The translations under genes and the position numbers were made by a program. 64,000 bases of DNA from Myrica gale (taxonomy: Eukaryota > Streptophyta > Magnoliopsida > Fagales > Myricaceae), in NCBI GenBank assembly GCA_963930655.1, contig OZ005621.1, forward strand, positions 10,837,001 through 10,901,000, in the 5' to 3' direction. The notes below the pieces were generated by a model. The model saw only the letters and a list, made by a program, of their open reading frames with translations. It ran no database searches and was not told the origin of the DNA. Within the stretch, counting starts at the first letter, position 1; each line of letters starts with the position of its first letter. Shown here piece by piece: positions 12,251-24,420 of the stretch.

Positions 12251-13969
12251 TTTACAAAATTAATTTCAGATACAAAAATCCAAAAAAAACCTCCGAATAC
12301 CGTGGGTAACGCTTGTTTGTCAAAAAAAAATTCGAAATTTTGGAACCTAATTTGAAAGAATAAAGAATGTAGGTATAAAATTTAAAAATATATTTATTTT
12401 GTTGGAAATTTTTATAGCCCGAAATATTAGAAAAACAAACACCACAAATATATATCCAAAATTCTCAACATCCCAACAATTAGACAGTCACTATCAATAA
12501 CATTCATCAATATTAACTTTTTCCTAATTTAGTAATTAAGATTTTTTTCTTCCTGTTAAGGAATGTGATTTAATACTCTGATTTACATCTGACAGAATAT
12601 GCCAACATGACTAACGAAGACCACGGCAAAACCAATCCTCCCTAAATAGTCCTTGTGAGACGATAGTTCAAAAAAATGTCACGTCACCAAAGACTCACAT
12701 GGTTGTCCACATGAGATATCTTTGGTGATGTGGCAATTTTCAACTTTTTTTTTCTAAGCGACAATTTTCAATATGTTGGATCGAGAGTGAACATTTTCAC
12801 TCATTAAAAATTATAAATAATCTCTCTTCGTCAAATTATTTTATTATTATTATAATATTCATTTAACTTTCTCTCTTCACTTTTTTATCAAATCTAATAA
12901 AATATCTTTACTTTTTCATAAATTTCAACCCTCCAAAATTTTCAACACAAAATTTTTACCGGCGAACACCCATATGTGACTTGTTGAGTTAGTATGTAGG
13001 ACAACTTTCGAATGATACCAGCTACCGCAACATGTTCTGTTACCCAACTAGTTAAGAGCAGATGGAAAGACCTTTTAAGAATATGACATTAACTCCAAGG
13101 ACTTAAAGAAAATAATCCAGGAAAAATTAAGTTTTAAGGACTAGTGAAATAATTAAGTCCAATAATTAGTCAGAAACATTTTTAAATACTACGAAAAGTA
13201 TCAAATGATTCAATACACACATCTTTTAATAATAACATAGAGCTCAACATTACCACTAGGGCAGGTAAATTATCGGGAGAAGTATACACATAACAAAGAC
13301 AACGATAACCAGTAGGCACAAGGATTGGTAAATCTTAAAGTTCAATTCATACTGACTTGAGTACAAATTCGCATTACATTCTAACAACTCTATTTTCAAA
13401 TATTTGCACAAGTCCACACATAGCAAATAAAATTAATATAGAAAGAATTTAACCCAAGTGTGCACTTGAATTCCAAGAAATTTTAGGAAATTCTCATTAG
13501 AGACCACTTTCCTCCTTACTTTCAAAAGACAGATAGTAAGTAGAAAATAAGCCAACAGTGGGCACAAAACGTCAAGTCCTACACTAAATTCAGGTGCACT
13601 TTCATGACTGCAAGACAAGGCCACTCTTACAGAGGTCTAAAACAAGCAATAACCAGATCCCGGCAATATATATAAAATCTGTGGGATTTCCCGGCTACAG
13701 ATCTGGACAGCCCCAAATATCCCACAGTACCATCTCCAAGATTGTACGTCTAACAGTTGCCTGCAAAATCTAGTCCAGTTTGCAAAACTACGCTGCTTTC
13801 TTTGAATAGGTAAAAGAAAATAATTTGTTGGAGATAGTTTGAATTATCCTGAGATTTGTGAAAAGTGTTAAGAGTTTGGGAAAATTTATTGAAGTTTATG
13901 AAAAATACATTAGAATTTGTAAATAAATAAGAAACTTGTGAAAAAAAATTGATACGACCAAAATAAACA
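12251..13969. other. intergenic, no recognised gene
   Basis: AT-rich spacer with no domain-bearing frame on either strand and no terminal-repeat pair that I could match. Confidence 0.4.
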
Positions 13970-14640
13970 AAAATCGACTTTAGTGGGAGTTGTAAAACCG
14001 CCGCTAAAAGTGAAAAACGGCAGAGTTTTAAGACAAACGCTGGTGATTCTTGATGTACACCAGCGTTGTCTAGAAACCACTGGAAAAGAGATAATGTACG
14101 ACAGAGTTTTATTAGAGAACATTGCTACAAGGTTTTTTGTTCTGGAGGTTTTTTTTTTTTTTTTTTATAAGGGGCTGCTGATTGTTGAAATGAGTATGGC
14201 TATTGTGTTAAGTATTATTGTGTTGAGAACAATGAGCTACGGTTGGGATTAAAACCTTCAAAATTTAAGGGTTTAGATCACGCCACATTAATTAAAATGT
14301 TTTGAATATTTTAAATGATGTGTTTAACCACAACTGTCGGATTTCTAACTTTTAATCTCAGCCATAGCTAGCATGCTTAGCACAGTAACCAGACCATTGT
14401 TGAAATATGCCGGCTTTTTTTACATAGCCGCTACTAAAGAAATATATAAGCCATTTAATTTCGTACGAAACCGCTGCTAGAAGATATTTTGTTTCCAGGG
14501 GGTTCTTTGAAAAACACAGCTAATTGTTTAGATATTCTAGCGCTTTTGTACAAATGCTGCTAAAAAGTAATTTTTCAATGGCTTCTTTTTAGGTAAATTA
14601 AAAATTCATGTTTTTTTCAATAAAACTTTTGCGGCATGGT
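13970..14640. mobile_element. possible CACTA-type fragment
   Basis: Variants of a GCCGCTAAA / TAGCAGC motif recur in both orientations: ACTTTAGTGGGAGTTGTAAA with CCGCCGCTAAAAG at 13978-14011, TAGCCGCTACTAAAG near 14427, ACCGCTGCTAG near 14470 and ATGCTGCTAAAAAG near 14556. Clusters of this type are characteristic of CACTA (En/Spm) subterminal regions in plants. The CACTA terminus and a target duplication were not found, so this is a weak family call. Confidence 0.3.
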
Positions 14641-14661
14641 TTTAAATTGGTTGCTGATTGT

Positions 14662-16219
14662 TAAGGGCGTGCAGAAAATCCCCGATCCGACTCGTCGACC
14701 TGGTCGAGTCGAATGGTATCGAATACGTAGTCATATTCAGATAGTGCAGGTAAAAATATTTTGAAATTGGGTCGGAGTCGGATACCTGGAGTCGAATCCG
14801 AAATCATCCGACCCAACCTGATATCTAATTAAGTTAAAACGCACATTTTGGGGGAGTGGGGTATTTAGTCTTACCCTCCCTCCCAATTTTCGTAATCTCC
14901 TCCCCGATTCCCCCCTTTCCCCCTTCGAAATTTCTTCTCCCTAACCTAACCCTAGAATTTCTTACCGTCGCTGCTCTCCTTACCTCCTCCCTTCGCAGCC
15001 ATCTTCGATTAGCTATCATCAATTCACCGGTCCTTTATCAACCATTTGTTGCATTTTGAGCCTCATCAACGCTACTCTCCTCTCCTCTCCTCCCCATTGC
15101 CATATGCTCTGAGCTCTCCCTCTGTCCATCTTTGTCGTCTACTCGCCTCTCCTCCATCTCACGGTATCTCTCATATTTTTTACGATATCTCTTATACTCC
15201 CTCTGTCACTCTTTAATTTTTGTAAATTATCTACATTTTCTAATTTATGAATTTTTGTCACTTATTATAGATCTTTTGTATTGTTGGGGCTGCTGCTTTG
15301 CTGGGTTACTTGATTACTTCGGTCAGTGTATATCTCAAATTTTTGTAAATTATTAATGATTATAATGAATATAATTATATAGATATTGGAGGCCAGCGTA
15401 TTATTTGTTGGGTTGCATGTTGGTTATCTTGGAGATTGGAAGTTACTAATTTGGTAGGTCAGTGTATATCTCGATTTTTTATAAATTATTAATGAATATA
15501 ATTATATGTATATTGGAGGCTAGAGTATTATTTGTTGGGTTGCATCTTTCATGTTGGTTATCTTGGAGATTGGAAGTTGTTGATTTGGTTAATGGGTTGC
15601 TGAGTTTATTGTGTTTTCTAGAGGATGGAAAGCATTACTTTTTTTTAGTAGTTGGAAGGACATTGTTTTAGTAGTTGAAGGACATTTTGTTGAATGCAAT
15701 TTGTTCTGTTTTTTAATTTTGTAGAGTGTGACTTAGTGTTTTAATTTTTTCTGTTAATTAGAATTTAGAAGTGTTGAAGACCTGTATGTTTTCTTTTATT
15801 CGATTGGCATGTGATATATGATGAAAATGATTTTTACAAGACATTTTTGTAAAAAAAAGAAAAATAAATAATGGTTCAAAATAAATAAATGCAAATTGTG
15901 CAATCTGTCAAATCCAGCTATGAAATGGGCCCAAGCTAAATCAGGTTGAAAGTAATAGCTGCAAAAAAAGCCCATAAAACAACTTAAATTGGGCCTAAAT
16001 TCGGTTTGGCCCCAATCTATATCTGCAGAAAATTTTAAAAAGCCCATTAAAAAGTTTAAAACAGGCCCAAATCCAAATTCAATCCGATATCCGACCCATT
16101 CGAATTCACCGATCCAGTCGGATATTAGCCAATCGGATTCGAAATCTGGTATCCAAAATTTTCGGATTCGGATTCGAATATGAGCTTTTTGAATCCAAAA
16201 GTTTCGGTGAACACCCCTA
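14662..16219. mobile_element. non-autonomous hAT-like element
   Basis: The left end TAAGGGCGTGCAGAAA and the reverse complement of the right end TAGGGGTGTTCACCGAAA form an imperfect terminal inverted repeat. Flanks are CTGATTGT (14654-14661) and CTGACTGT (16220-16227), an 8-bp target duplication with one mismatch. Subterminal regions are rich in GAATCCGA/TCGGATTC-type motifs in both orientations, typical of plant hATs. There is no transposase. Inside lie a pyrimidine-rich leader-like segment (14870-15130) and a 136-bp internal duplication (15321-15456 and 15457-15593). Confidence 0.7.
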
Positions 16220-16271
16220 CTGACTGTTGACATATGCTATCATTTTTTAAAATCGTTGTTAGAGAAATATA

Positions 16272-16303
16272 TAAACATAGGGATATATATATCCCTATGT
16301 TTA
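16272..16303. repeat. 32-bp perfect palindrome
   Basis: TAAACATAGGGATATA is followed immediately by its exact reverse complement TATATCCCTATGTTTA, with no spacer. No neighbouring frame or element boundary explains it. Confidence 0.95.
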
Positions 16304-16633
16304 CAAAGTACAAAAAAAAATTGGAATTTTTTTTATAACACTTTTTCGAGAAACTCTAACGGCTTTCTTAAAATAAAAAAAAAATGCGGTTTCTTCCCAT
16401 GTGACTTAACTTGAAAATATTATCATAATGTTTAGAAACTGTAATTAGAGCCCCATTTTTATTTTTCAGTGAAACTCGATTAATTTATGTTGAGTTTCAA
16501 AGGACGCTAAAAGCTCCAGTTTCGACAACAACATAAGGGAGCTGTCTGAAAAAAAGTTGGTCAGTTGCCGCATTCAAAAGCAAGGATTTCGGAGAAGAAT
16601 AAGGACTAGTGAAAAAAGATTAAGATGGGGTGT

Positions 16634-16813
16634 AATTTTCTATTTGAATTGCATTATGTAATTCGAAGAGAGATAGACACAAATAGACTCTACACTATTT
16701 TATATTATCCATGTAAGGTTTCGTACAGTATGTACAGTATAGACTCTACAATGAGGTCTACTTGTTGGGTTTATCTCTCTTCGAATTATATTGTGCAATT
16801 CAGATAAAAATTT
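16634..16813. mobile_element. 180-bp MITE-like hairpin
   Basis: Arms at about 16634-16675 and 16773-16813 are inverted copies, centred on AATTCGAAGAGAGATA and its complement TATCTCTCTTCGAATT, with roughly 85% pairing. The loop is about 100 bases. Size and structure fit a miniature inverted-repeat element, but I could not match a target duplication. Confidence 0.6.
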
Positions 16814-17797
16814 ATAGAGGATCTTGATTCAAAAATAACTTGGGTTTCCAATTGGCCTGACCGAGGCATGACTTACGGTAGCCCCAAACTTAAAATTTCT
16901 TCAATCAAATTCCATGCTTGCCCTCCAAAACTAAAAATCTTACCTTGAAAACTAAATTCCCCCCCCCCCACCCTTCAAAATTGAAAAAAAAAATCTCATT
17001 CAAATTACATTCTCAACCCCCTAATTTTTCTAAATTAGAATATTTTTACACCAAAATAAAAGAACAGTCAGGTTTTTTTTTATCTTTCTTCTTAAATTCA
17101 AGCTAAAAGATGGTGTCACCAACCATTATAAAATCTCTCAACTAAATGATGGTATATTAATTTATATTTTTCAAACTAACGCCAACTTTTGAAAAATAAA
17201 AATGTACAATTAATCATAAGAGGCAGAATTTCCTAAAATAAATATAATCGCATATGTATTTTCTAACTTTTATTTTTCTTTTTGTTTAATCAACAAACCC
17301 TAATATTTCTTGCAATTCAAACTTGTTTAATTTTTTTTACAAGTTTGTTCTACTCTTTTCACCAATTTTGTGTGCCTTCTCTATTCGTATTGGTTTTAGA
17401 CTTGCAACAAGGAGCTACAAATAAAAAATAAAAGAAGCTGCTCAATCATGTATCATTTTTTTTCTCACTAATACAATATTCCTTCATATCTATATATTTA
17501 TGTACTGATTAAAAGCTAAGTAACATTCATTTTTTTTATCAGCCTTTTATGTCTATATATATTTTTACATAAAAATAAAATTTTATTCATGACGGTTAAA
17601 TATGATGAATTTACACCCCAATGAATAACAACATTAGTATCGTATTATACATATTTTTATTTTATTTTATTTTATTCACGTGAATATGCATGTTTTCATA
17701 TATAATTTTGCTACTTTTTTATTCCCATAAATTGGAGAGTGGAAAAAATTTCCTGGCTCTGCCATTGTCGAGTTACACGACGAAATGAGATAGAGAG
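16814..17797. other. intergenic, AT-rich, no gene seen
   Basis: It contains a poly-C run near 16961 and poly-T tracts. No reading frame with domain signatures was found. Confidence 0.45.
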
Positions 17798-18584
17798 TAG
17801 GCCTAATCACTGGTACCGACGTTGTTTTAGTTAACTGGCACTGTGTACCGATGACTCGCGCCCAATGACACCGGTACCAATGTGAGCGAGTTCGGTTGTT
17901 TCATTGCTACACCATTTTAAAATTTTATTTATTTATTTATTTTGTTTTATACAATTCGGTGTCGTTTCTCATCAAAGAGGAACAACGCCAATTTATTTAT
18001 TGATACTTATAACCTAACCTTTCCCCCATTTTTTTCTCATTCTCTCTCCCTCCTCTTGCTCAACCTCCTCTCCCCTCTACAACTCTCTCACTCTCACTCG
18101 CTCCCCCTTCTTTTCTTGCAGTTTGACTATATGTTGTGATTTGCTGGTTGCATTTTTGAAATTTTTGTTTAGTTTTTTTGCGATTTGGTTGATATTTGGA
18201 AAGTTTATCAGATATGTGGTTGATATTTGGAAAATTGTTCGAATCTATGGTGATTTTGTTGTTAATGTTGGGATTTGCTACTGATTATTTGGGTTACAAT
18301 TTTAAAAATTAGTATTTTACGATTTGGTTAAAATTTGGAAAGTTTTTCGAATCTGTAGTGGCAAGGCTCTTGTAAATATGTCAATTTGGAAAAAAAAAAT
18401 TGAATATGTGGCCATTTTTTTGTATTTACAGTAATGGTGGCGGTAATTGCTACTGCCACCATTAGGTGTCGATTTCCTCTCCTATCAGAGAGGGTGACAG
18501 TGTCCATTTTTGGACAACCACATCGTAGTGGCGGTAGGGATGGAGGCTAAAACTTGCCACCGCTATTACTTATGCACAACCCTA
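17798..18584 (+). mobile_element. non-autonomous hAT-like element, family member A
   Basis: The right end (ATGCACAACCCTA, finishing at 18584) matches the inverted left end of a second element at 53449. Both carry GC-richer blocks built of GTGGCGGTA / TACCGCCAC motifs near that end, and GTCCATTTTTGGA / TCCAAAAATGGACA. Flanks ATAGAGAG (17790-17797) and GTAGAGAC (18585-18592) agree at 6 of 8 positions. The left end (TAGGCCTAATCAC) is less certain. A pyrimidine-rich block is followed by repeated GATTTGGTTGATATTTGGAA-type sequence. No coding capacity. Confidence 0.55.
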
Positions 18585-18990
18585 GTAGAGACTAGAGAGG
18601 CTGGCTCTTAATGTCCGTCGAAGAAATTTCAAAATGTTGAGTTAAAAAATTAGGGATTCTAGGCTTCTGCGCATGGTGATAGTATGGACTAGTGTCTAGC
18701 ACGAATAAACATATGTGTATAAAACCATATCCATTCATACACACATATATGTCTGAAACCATGGCTCCTTAGCTCCGTCCCTGTGGTAGGGTCCCGTTTC
18801 CAACTGAGAACGAAAAGAGAATACCCACGGCTTGGTTATGGTATTTATATGGCACAAGGTGCCAAATGGAAAGGAAATGGTATGTGAGAAAATGTATGGA
18901 AGAAATATGGTAACTATTCTCAATGCCTGGTGGATAGGAGGCACGACCACTTAGTAATTTTGGATGGAAGGGAGCTCTATAGAAGAGCTT
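18585..18990. other. short intergenic stretch, no gene seen
   Basis: No recognised features between the hAT-like element and the following tandem duplication. Confidence 0.45.
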
Positions 18991-19664
18991 GCTTGACGTC
19001 TCCGAGTAGGTGAGGAACTAAGATGGCCGAATGGCCTAAGTTTGATGCCCTATTGATACTTGGCTCGCTCGGTTGCTTCTTGGATGGTCACCTTGCATGG
19101 ATTATGGTGAGCTAGGTTTGTTTGTAATCGATATGGCTAATGGTTATGTGTTTGGATTATATGGATAGTGTTTGGGGAAAAGATAGCCATGTGTATGGAT
19201 GGTAGCGGTAAATGTGTATATGGTTGGTGATGTTTAGGAATGATGATAATATATATGGGTGGTGGTGTTTTGGGATGGTGATAATGTATATAGGTGGTGG
19301 TGTTTTGAGATGGAGAATGATAAGTCTGGGTTGCTTGACGTCTCCGAGTAGGTAAGGAACTAAGATGGCCGAATGGCCTAAGTTAGATTCCCTCTTGATA
19401 CTTGGCTTGTCTGGTTGCCTCTTGGATGGTCGCCTTGCATGAATTATGGTGAGCTAGGTTTGTTTGTAATTGATATGGCTAATGGTTATGTGTTTGGCTA
19501 GTATGAATAGTGTTTGAGGAAAAGATAGCAATGTGTATGGATGGTAATGATAAATGTGTATATGGGTGGTGATGTTTTCTGAATGATGATAATGTATATG
19601 AGTGGTGGTGTTTTTGGATGATGATAATGTATATAGGTGGTGGTGTTTCGAGATGGATAAAGGA
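18991..19664. repeat. 342-bp tandem duplication with internal 30-bp minisatellite
   Basis: Copy 1 starts at 18991 and copy 2 at 19333, both with GCTTGACGTCTCCGAGTAGG, and they stay alignable for about 330 bases. The last third of each copy is itself a short minisatellite of GATGATAATGTATATAGGTG followed by GTGGTGTTT. Copy 2 abuts the 3' end of the L1 remnant at about 19660, where zinc-binding-domain coding sequence stops abruptly. Confidence 0.85.
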
Positions 19665-22600
19665 AACATTCTCCAAATAGCCTTGACAATTGGATTCGAG
19701 AACCTCTTATTCCAACTCCACAACACTCCCAACACCTTCTCCTGCATTACCCAATGAAAATTCGTAATGCCAAGCACATGATTCCAGAGCCCCCGCGAGA
19801 ATGGACAATGGAGGAGCACATGGTCAACTGATCCTCATCATCACGACAAAGATAGCACCAATCTGCAATGTAAATACCTTTCCTTCGACGATTATCCGAA
19901 GTAAGAATTTTCCCATGCATGCCTCTCACACAAAAAAAAAAAAAGAAATCTTCAAAGGGAACTTCGACCTCCAGACTCCCTTCCAAGTAAGATGAAATCT
20001 GCTCCTACTAGCAATGGAAATGTACATAGACTTAACCGAAAATAAACAATTTTTTGAACAAATCCAAGATATCTTATCTTCCTCCCCTCCTAATCACCGA
20101 CCCATACAATAATGAGAAAAACACGGAGAATTCCTCCAACTCTCAATCATTAGCAGCCCTAACAAAGGAATCATTTCACACAACAATAACATCATTCCCC
20201 ACCATACAATCTGCCACTGTAGCCTCCTTATTACGAGCCAAAGAATAGACCACCGGAAAGGCCAACGACAAAGGAATATCACAACACCAAACATCTTGCC
20301 AAAAACTAACCCTTACACCACTCCCCACCACAAACCTAATATGCTTACCCCACCCTTTGCAAATATATCTCCAAAGGCTAACTCCATACGGCCCTCGGAT
20401 AGAACGAGATCTCCAATCACCCACACAACTCATATTTTGCAACAATGACAAGCCTCCAAAGTCTATTACTCTCATAAGAAAAATGACACAACCATTTACT
20501 CAAAAGAGCCCTATTAAACATGGAAAAACTCTAGATCCCCAAACCCCTATCATGAAGGAGAATACACTAGCTCCCACTTCACCAGGTGAAACTTATGCAC
20601 AGTCTCATCGCTACCCCGAACGAAATCTCTCTAAATATTTTCCAACTTATTAGCCACTGCAACCGGGATAGGGAATAAAGAAAGGAAATAAGTAGGAAGG
20701 CATGAAAGAGTAGATTTAATGAGAGTAAGCCTAACACCCTTAGAGAGATACATCATATTCCAACCCGCTATCCTTCTCTCCATCCTTTCAATTATCTCAT
20801 CCCAAATGTGAACACACTTAAAGCTTGCCCCCAACGGAAGGGCCAAATATCTCAAAGGAAGCTAAGACACCCCACACTCCAAAATATCTGCACCACACAA
20901 CACCAAAGTATCATCCCTGAAGAGTAAATGAGAGATGCACACACTTCTCCCTGAAACACCTCCAACCATGAAACCCTCTAATCTTTCATGCTTAACCATT
21001 CTCCTCAACATATGGCTAAAAGGTTCCATGACAATCATGAACAAAAGGGAGAGAGGGGATCCCCTTGTAGTAATCCACGGGAGCTACCGAAAAATCCTTC
21101 CGGGAAGCCATTAACAATCACAAAAAACCTCACCGCCGAGATGCAGAAAAAGATTAACCTGAACTATTTTTCATTGAATCCACATCTGCAGAGAATGTAC
21201 AAAAGGAACTTCCAGTTTACATGATCATAAGCTTTCTAAACATCCAACATGCATAGCATACCCAACACCCTAGATCTCAATCTCGAATCGATGTATTCAT
21301 TAGCAATGAGCACCGAGTCTAGAATATGTCCCCCTGACAAAAACGCTCTGAAAGGGTGAAATAATCTTGTCAAGAACAAGCTTCAGCCTATTAGCCAATA
21401 CCTTAGCTAAGATCTTATAAACGCCCCCACCAAACTAATAGGAAGAAAGTCATTAAGATCAACTGCCCCCGACTTCTTGGGAATGATGACAATAAAAGAA
21501 GAGTTCAAGCTTCGAATAAACCTCTCATCCCTAGCAAACTCATTAAGCATCGTCATAACATCCATCTTAATAATCCCTAACAAGCTTAGTAAAATGCCAA
21601 GAGAAACCATTCGCACCCAGAGCCTTGTTTCCATTGAGACTATGAAACCACCCTACTCACCTCCTCCACATCAAAAGACCTCTCAATCCACTCTGCGTCA
21701 TCCACCGAAATACTCACAAACTTCAACACATCTAAAATGGGATGCCAAGCACAAGGCTCTTTATATAATGAAGAGTAAAAATCAACGATCTCCACAAAAA
21801 TCCTCGACATCCCCTTCACCTCCAATCTCAAAATGAAGTTCACTCTCCAATTAAAATTTGTCACCCTATGGAAGAACTTAGTACATTGATCACCCTCCTT
21901 GAGCCAAAAAGCGCTAGACTTCTGCCTCCAACACGTCTCCTTCATAGAAATCAAATTTTCCAACTCTCTATAAACCTCCAACCTCCTATCTCTACCCGAT
22001 ACATCAATAATACCCCCATCATCCAAACCATCCAGATTTCCAAGGTCAACCAAGAGATTTGACTTCCTAACACCTAAGTCACCAAACACCTCCCAAATTC
22101 ACTCCCTAAGATTCTGCTTCAAGGCCTTCAATTTCGAATAAAGAACAAAGCTTGGGGAACCACTAAAATTGAAACCATTGCACCACTCCTTAATCAAGTC
22201 CACAAACTCATCCACTTTAAGCCACATATTTTCAAAGCGGAACGACTTCCTTGAACCCCCAAATCAGCCACTTTCCAACAAGATCGAGCAACTTTTTTTG
22301 GAAAAGCTCCGGGTACACCGACTCCCAACTCAAACTAACAAGAAAACGGTCAATCCTAGACCAAAATTGAGATGATCTACCATTAGACCAAGTGTATATA
22401 CCTTTAGGCAACTCTAGATCCATGAGCCCAAGGTCATAAATAAAATTCAAAAACTCCAACATAACACTCCTACAACCGCTCACTAAAAAAGCGAGTCAAA
22501 TTAAAATCGCTTCTAATGCACCAAAGTAAATTTCACCAACTCTGAATCCCCACCAACTCGTCCCAAAAAACCTTTATACTACAATCATCGTTAGGACCCT

Positions 22601-24420
22601 AAACACCTGAAAAATCCATTGAACACTATCATCGACATTCCTAAAATTCATAGATAAGGAAAACAAGCCAACACAAAACTCAACCATCTTTAAAATATAG
22701 GAATCTCAAAGATACAAAATACCACCCGATGCACCATCAGCCCCCAAACAACACCATTTAACATGAGACCCCCCTCCCACAACCTTCTAACCAAAGCCCG
22801 GGACACCTCAACAACCTTAGTTTCCTAAAGACAAACTAAATCTTCTTTCCACCTTCTTAACAAATTACCAACATTCAAACATTTTCTCCTATCATTCAAA
22901 CCTCTCACATTCCAGCTAGACTTCATAAAGAATTAACTAAAGCCCTCCCCACATTCCCGTTAACCAAAAGCACTCTCATCGTTCACAGAGCACTCCAAAA
23001 CTTTTAACTCCATAATCATCTTACTACCATATCTGTCCGTAGACCTACTGCCACTATCCCTCTCCATCTCTAAGGCAACAAACAATTTCATTAATTCGGC
23101 TTCATTCCCAACACACGAGACCCCAACTAGATACCTAAAAGAATTTATCATCTCCAAAACCCACTTCGATGGTTCAACCGACCCTTTACCCTCAGCCTAT
23201 CAACCACAGAGTACAGCACTCTCAAAGGTTCAGCAAACACTTCACCTACCCCTTCCTCACAACTGACCATAGCTCCTCCAGAATTCAGACCTAACTCCGA
23301 CCTGTCACTACACAACGAACTAAGAGGAAGAGAAGACTCTACCTCAGGATTGGGAGAAAAGCCCATACCCAAAGGCAGCACCAAGGCCTCTGCCTCATCA
23401 TCAGCCGAAATATCACCAGCCAAACCAGCTCGCCATGTGCCAACGTCGTTGCTTTCTGGCTCCTAACTTCGCCCATCTCATTCCCAGAGAGAAGCTCAAG
23501 CTCCCGATCCACCGAAAAGAGCACAAGACACTCTCGGTGGACCTCTGCTTGTCCTACAGCAATCCACAGCCTCCACAATCCATATCAGCAGCTTCATGAG
23601 GCTCGGGGCCACCAAATATTTTCCGGCAACGAGACTTCCAGAACAACATCAATAAGACATTTTTGGCAAGGATATGCCTGACAATGCCCAGCCCAAGCGA
23701 AGAAACATCAACGTCACACTCCTCGTCGATCTGAGAGGATGGGCCAGTCCCACATAAATTCTCCTGTAGTCCACGAAGCTATTCGCAAGGGTCCATCTCT
23801 AGCTGTCCAAGCCCATGGTCCAACCCAAGACCTCTAAACCATGTTGTTTCAGTTGCATAACTGAAGCAGGCCTTTAGGCCTCCAATATAAAACCACACAC
23901 AGAGCAATTAAAAACTTTGGGCTCAGGTCTATGAGCCTCACCCACTTCACACTTAAGAACAAGCTCTATTAAACCATCCAGCTCAGATTTGAGATTCACT
24001 AAATGCACCCACAACGCCCCTTCTGACCCAGCCACCGATGCAGAAGTCCCAAGAGAATAATTGCCCTGGGAAATCACAAACTTCTCTACGTTATGTGCAT
24101 GCGTCACCATAGAGAATCCAACCGTCAACTTATTTCCTTTTTTTGCCCACGTCGTTCTGAGCATGGAGGCTCACGTTCTTCCCAACCTCCATTTCGGCAA
24201 AGGAAACCTCCTTTTTGACGGTAGAAGCGGCATTCCCCAATCTTCTACGACCAATCACACTAATAGCTTTAATCAATTCTTCATAGATCACAACTACGAA
24301 TCTCCACCTTTCACTCATCTTCCCCTCCGGGATCATCACAACCCCTCGCCGATGTCTCTCGCCAAACTCAGCAAGAAAACGTCATTAAAACCACAAAAAA
24401 GGATTCGAATACTCCCATAG
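19664..24420 (-). pseudogene. decayed L1-type LINE (non-LTR retrotransposon)
   Basis: The order on the minus strand matches plant L1. An upstream gag-like region (24420 to about 22950) precedes the AP-endonuclease start near 22920 (SSWNVRGLNDRRKCLN) and a further endonuclease piece with GIYTWSNGR...WSRIDRFLVS (22483-22232). A linker with FWLKEGDQCTKFFHR (about 21870) and reverse-transcriptase pieces (IIPKKSGAVDLNDFLPISL near 21430; the catalytic box reads FRDDTL instead of F/YADD, near 20910) follow. Next come LPLGASFK (20840), the connection region (GVRVSFWQDVW, near 20310) and a zinc-binding domain (WCYLCRDDEDQLTM, 19860). Frameshifts and stops break every segment, so it cannot be active. 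The 3' UTR and poly(A) are missing; the copy ends at the 342-bp duplication. Confidence 0.85.

Noticed and set aside
15796..16233. 145-codon minus-strand frame rich in Ile/Arg/Phe
   Set aside because: It consists of hAT subterminal motifs (GAATCCGA repeats) inside the element at 14662-16219.
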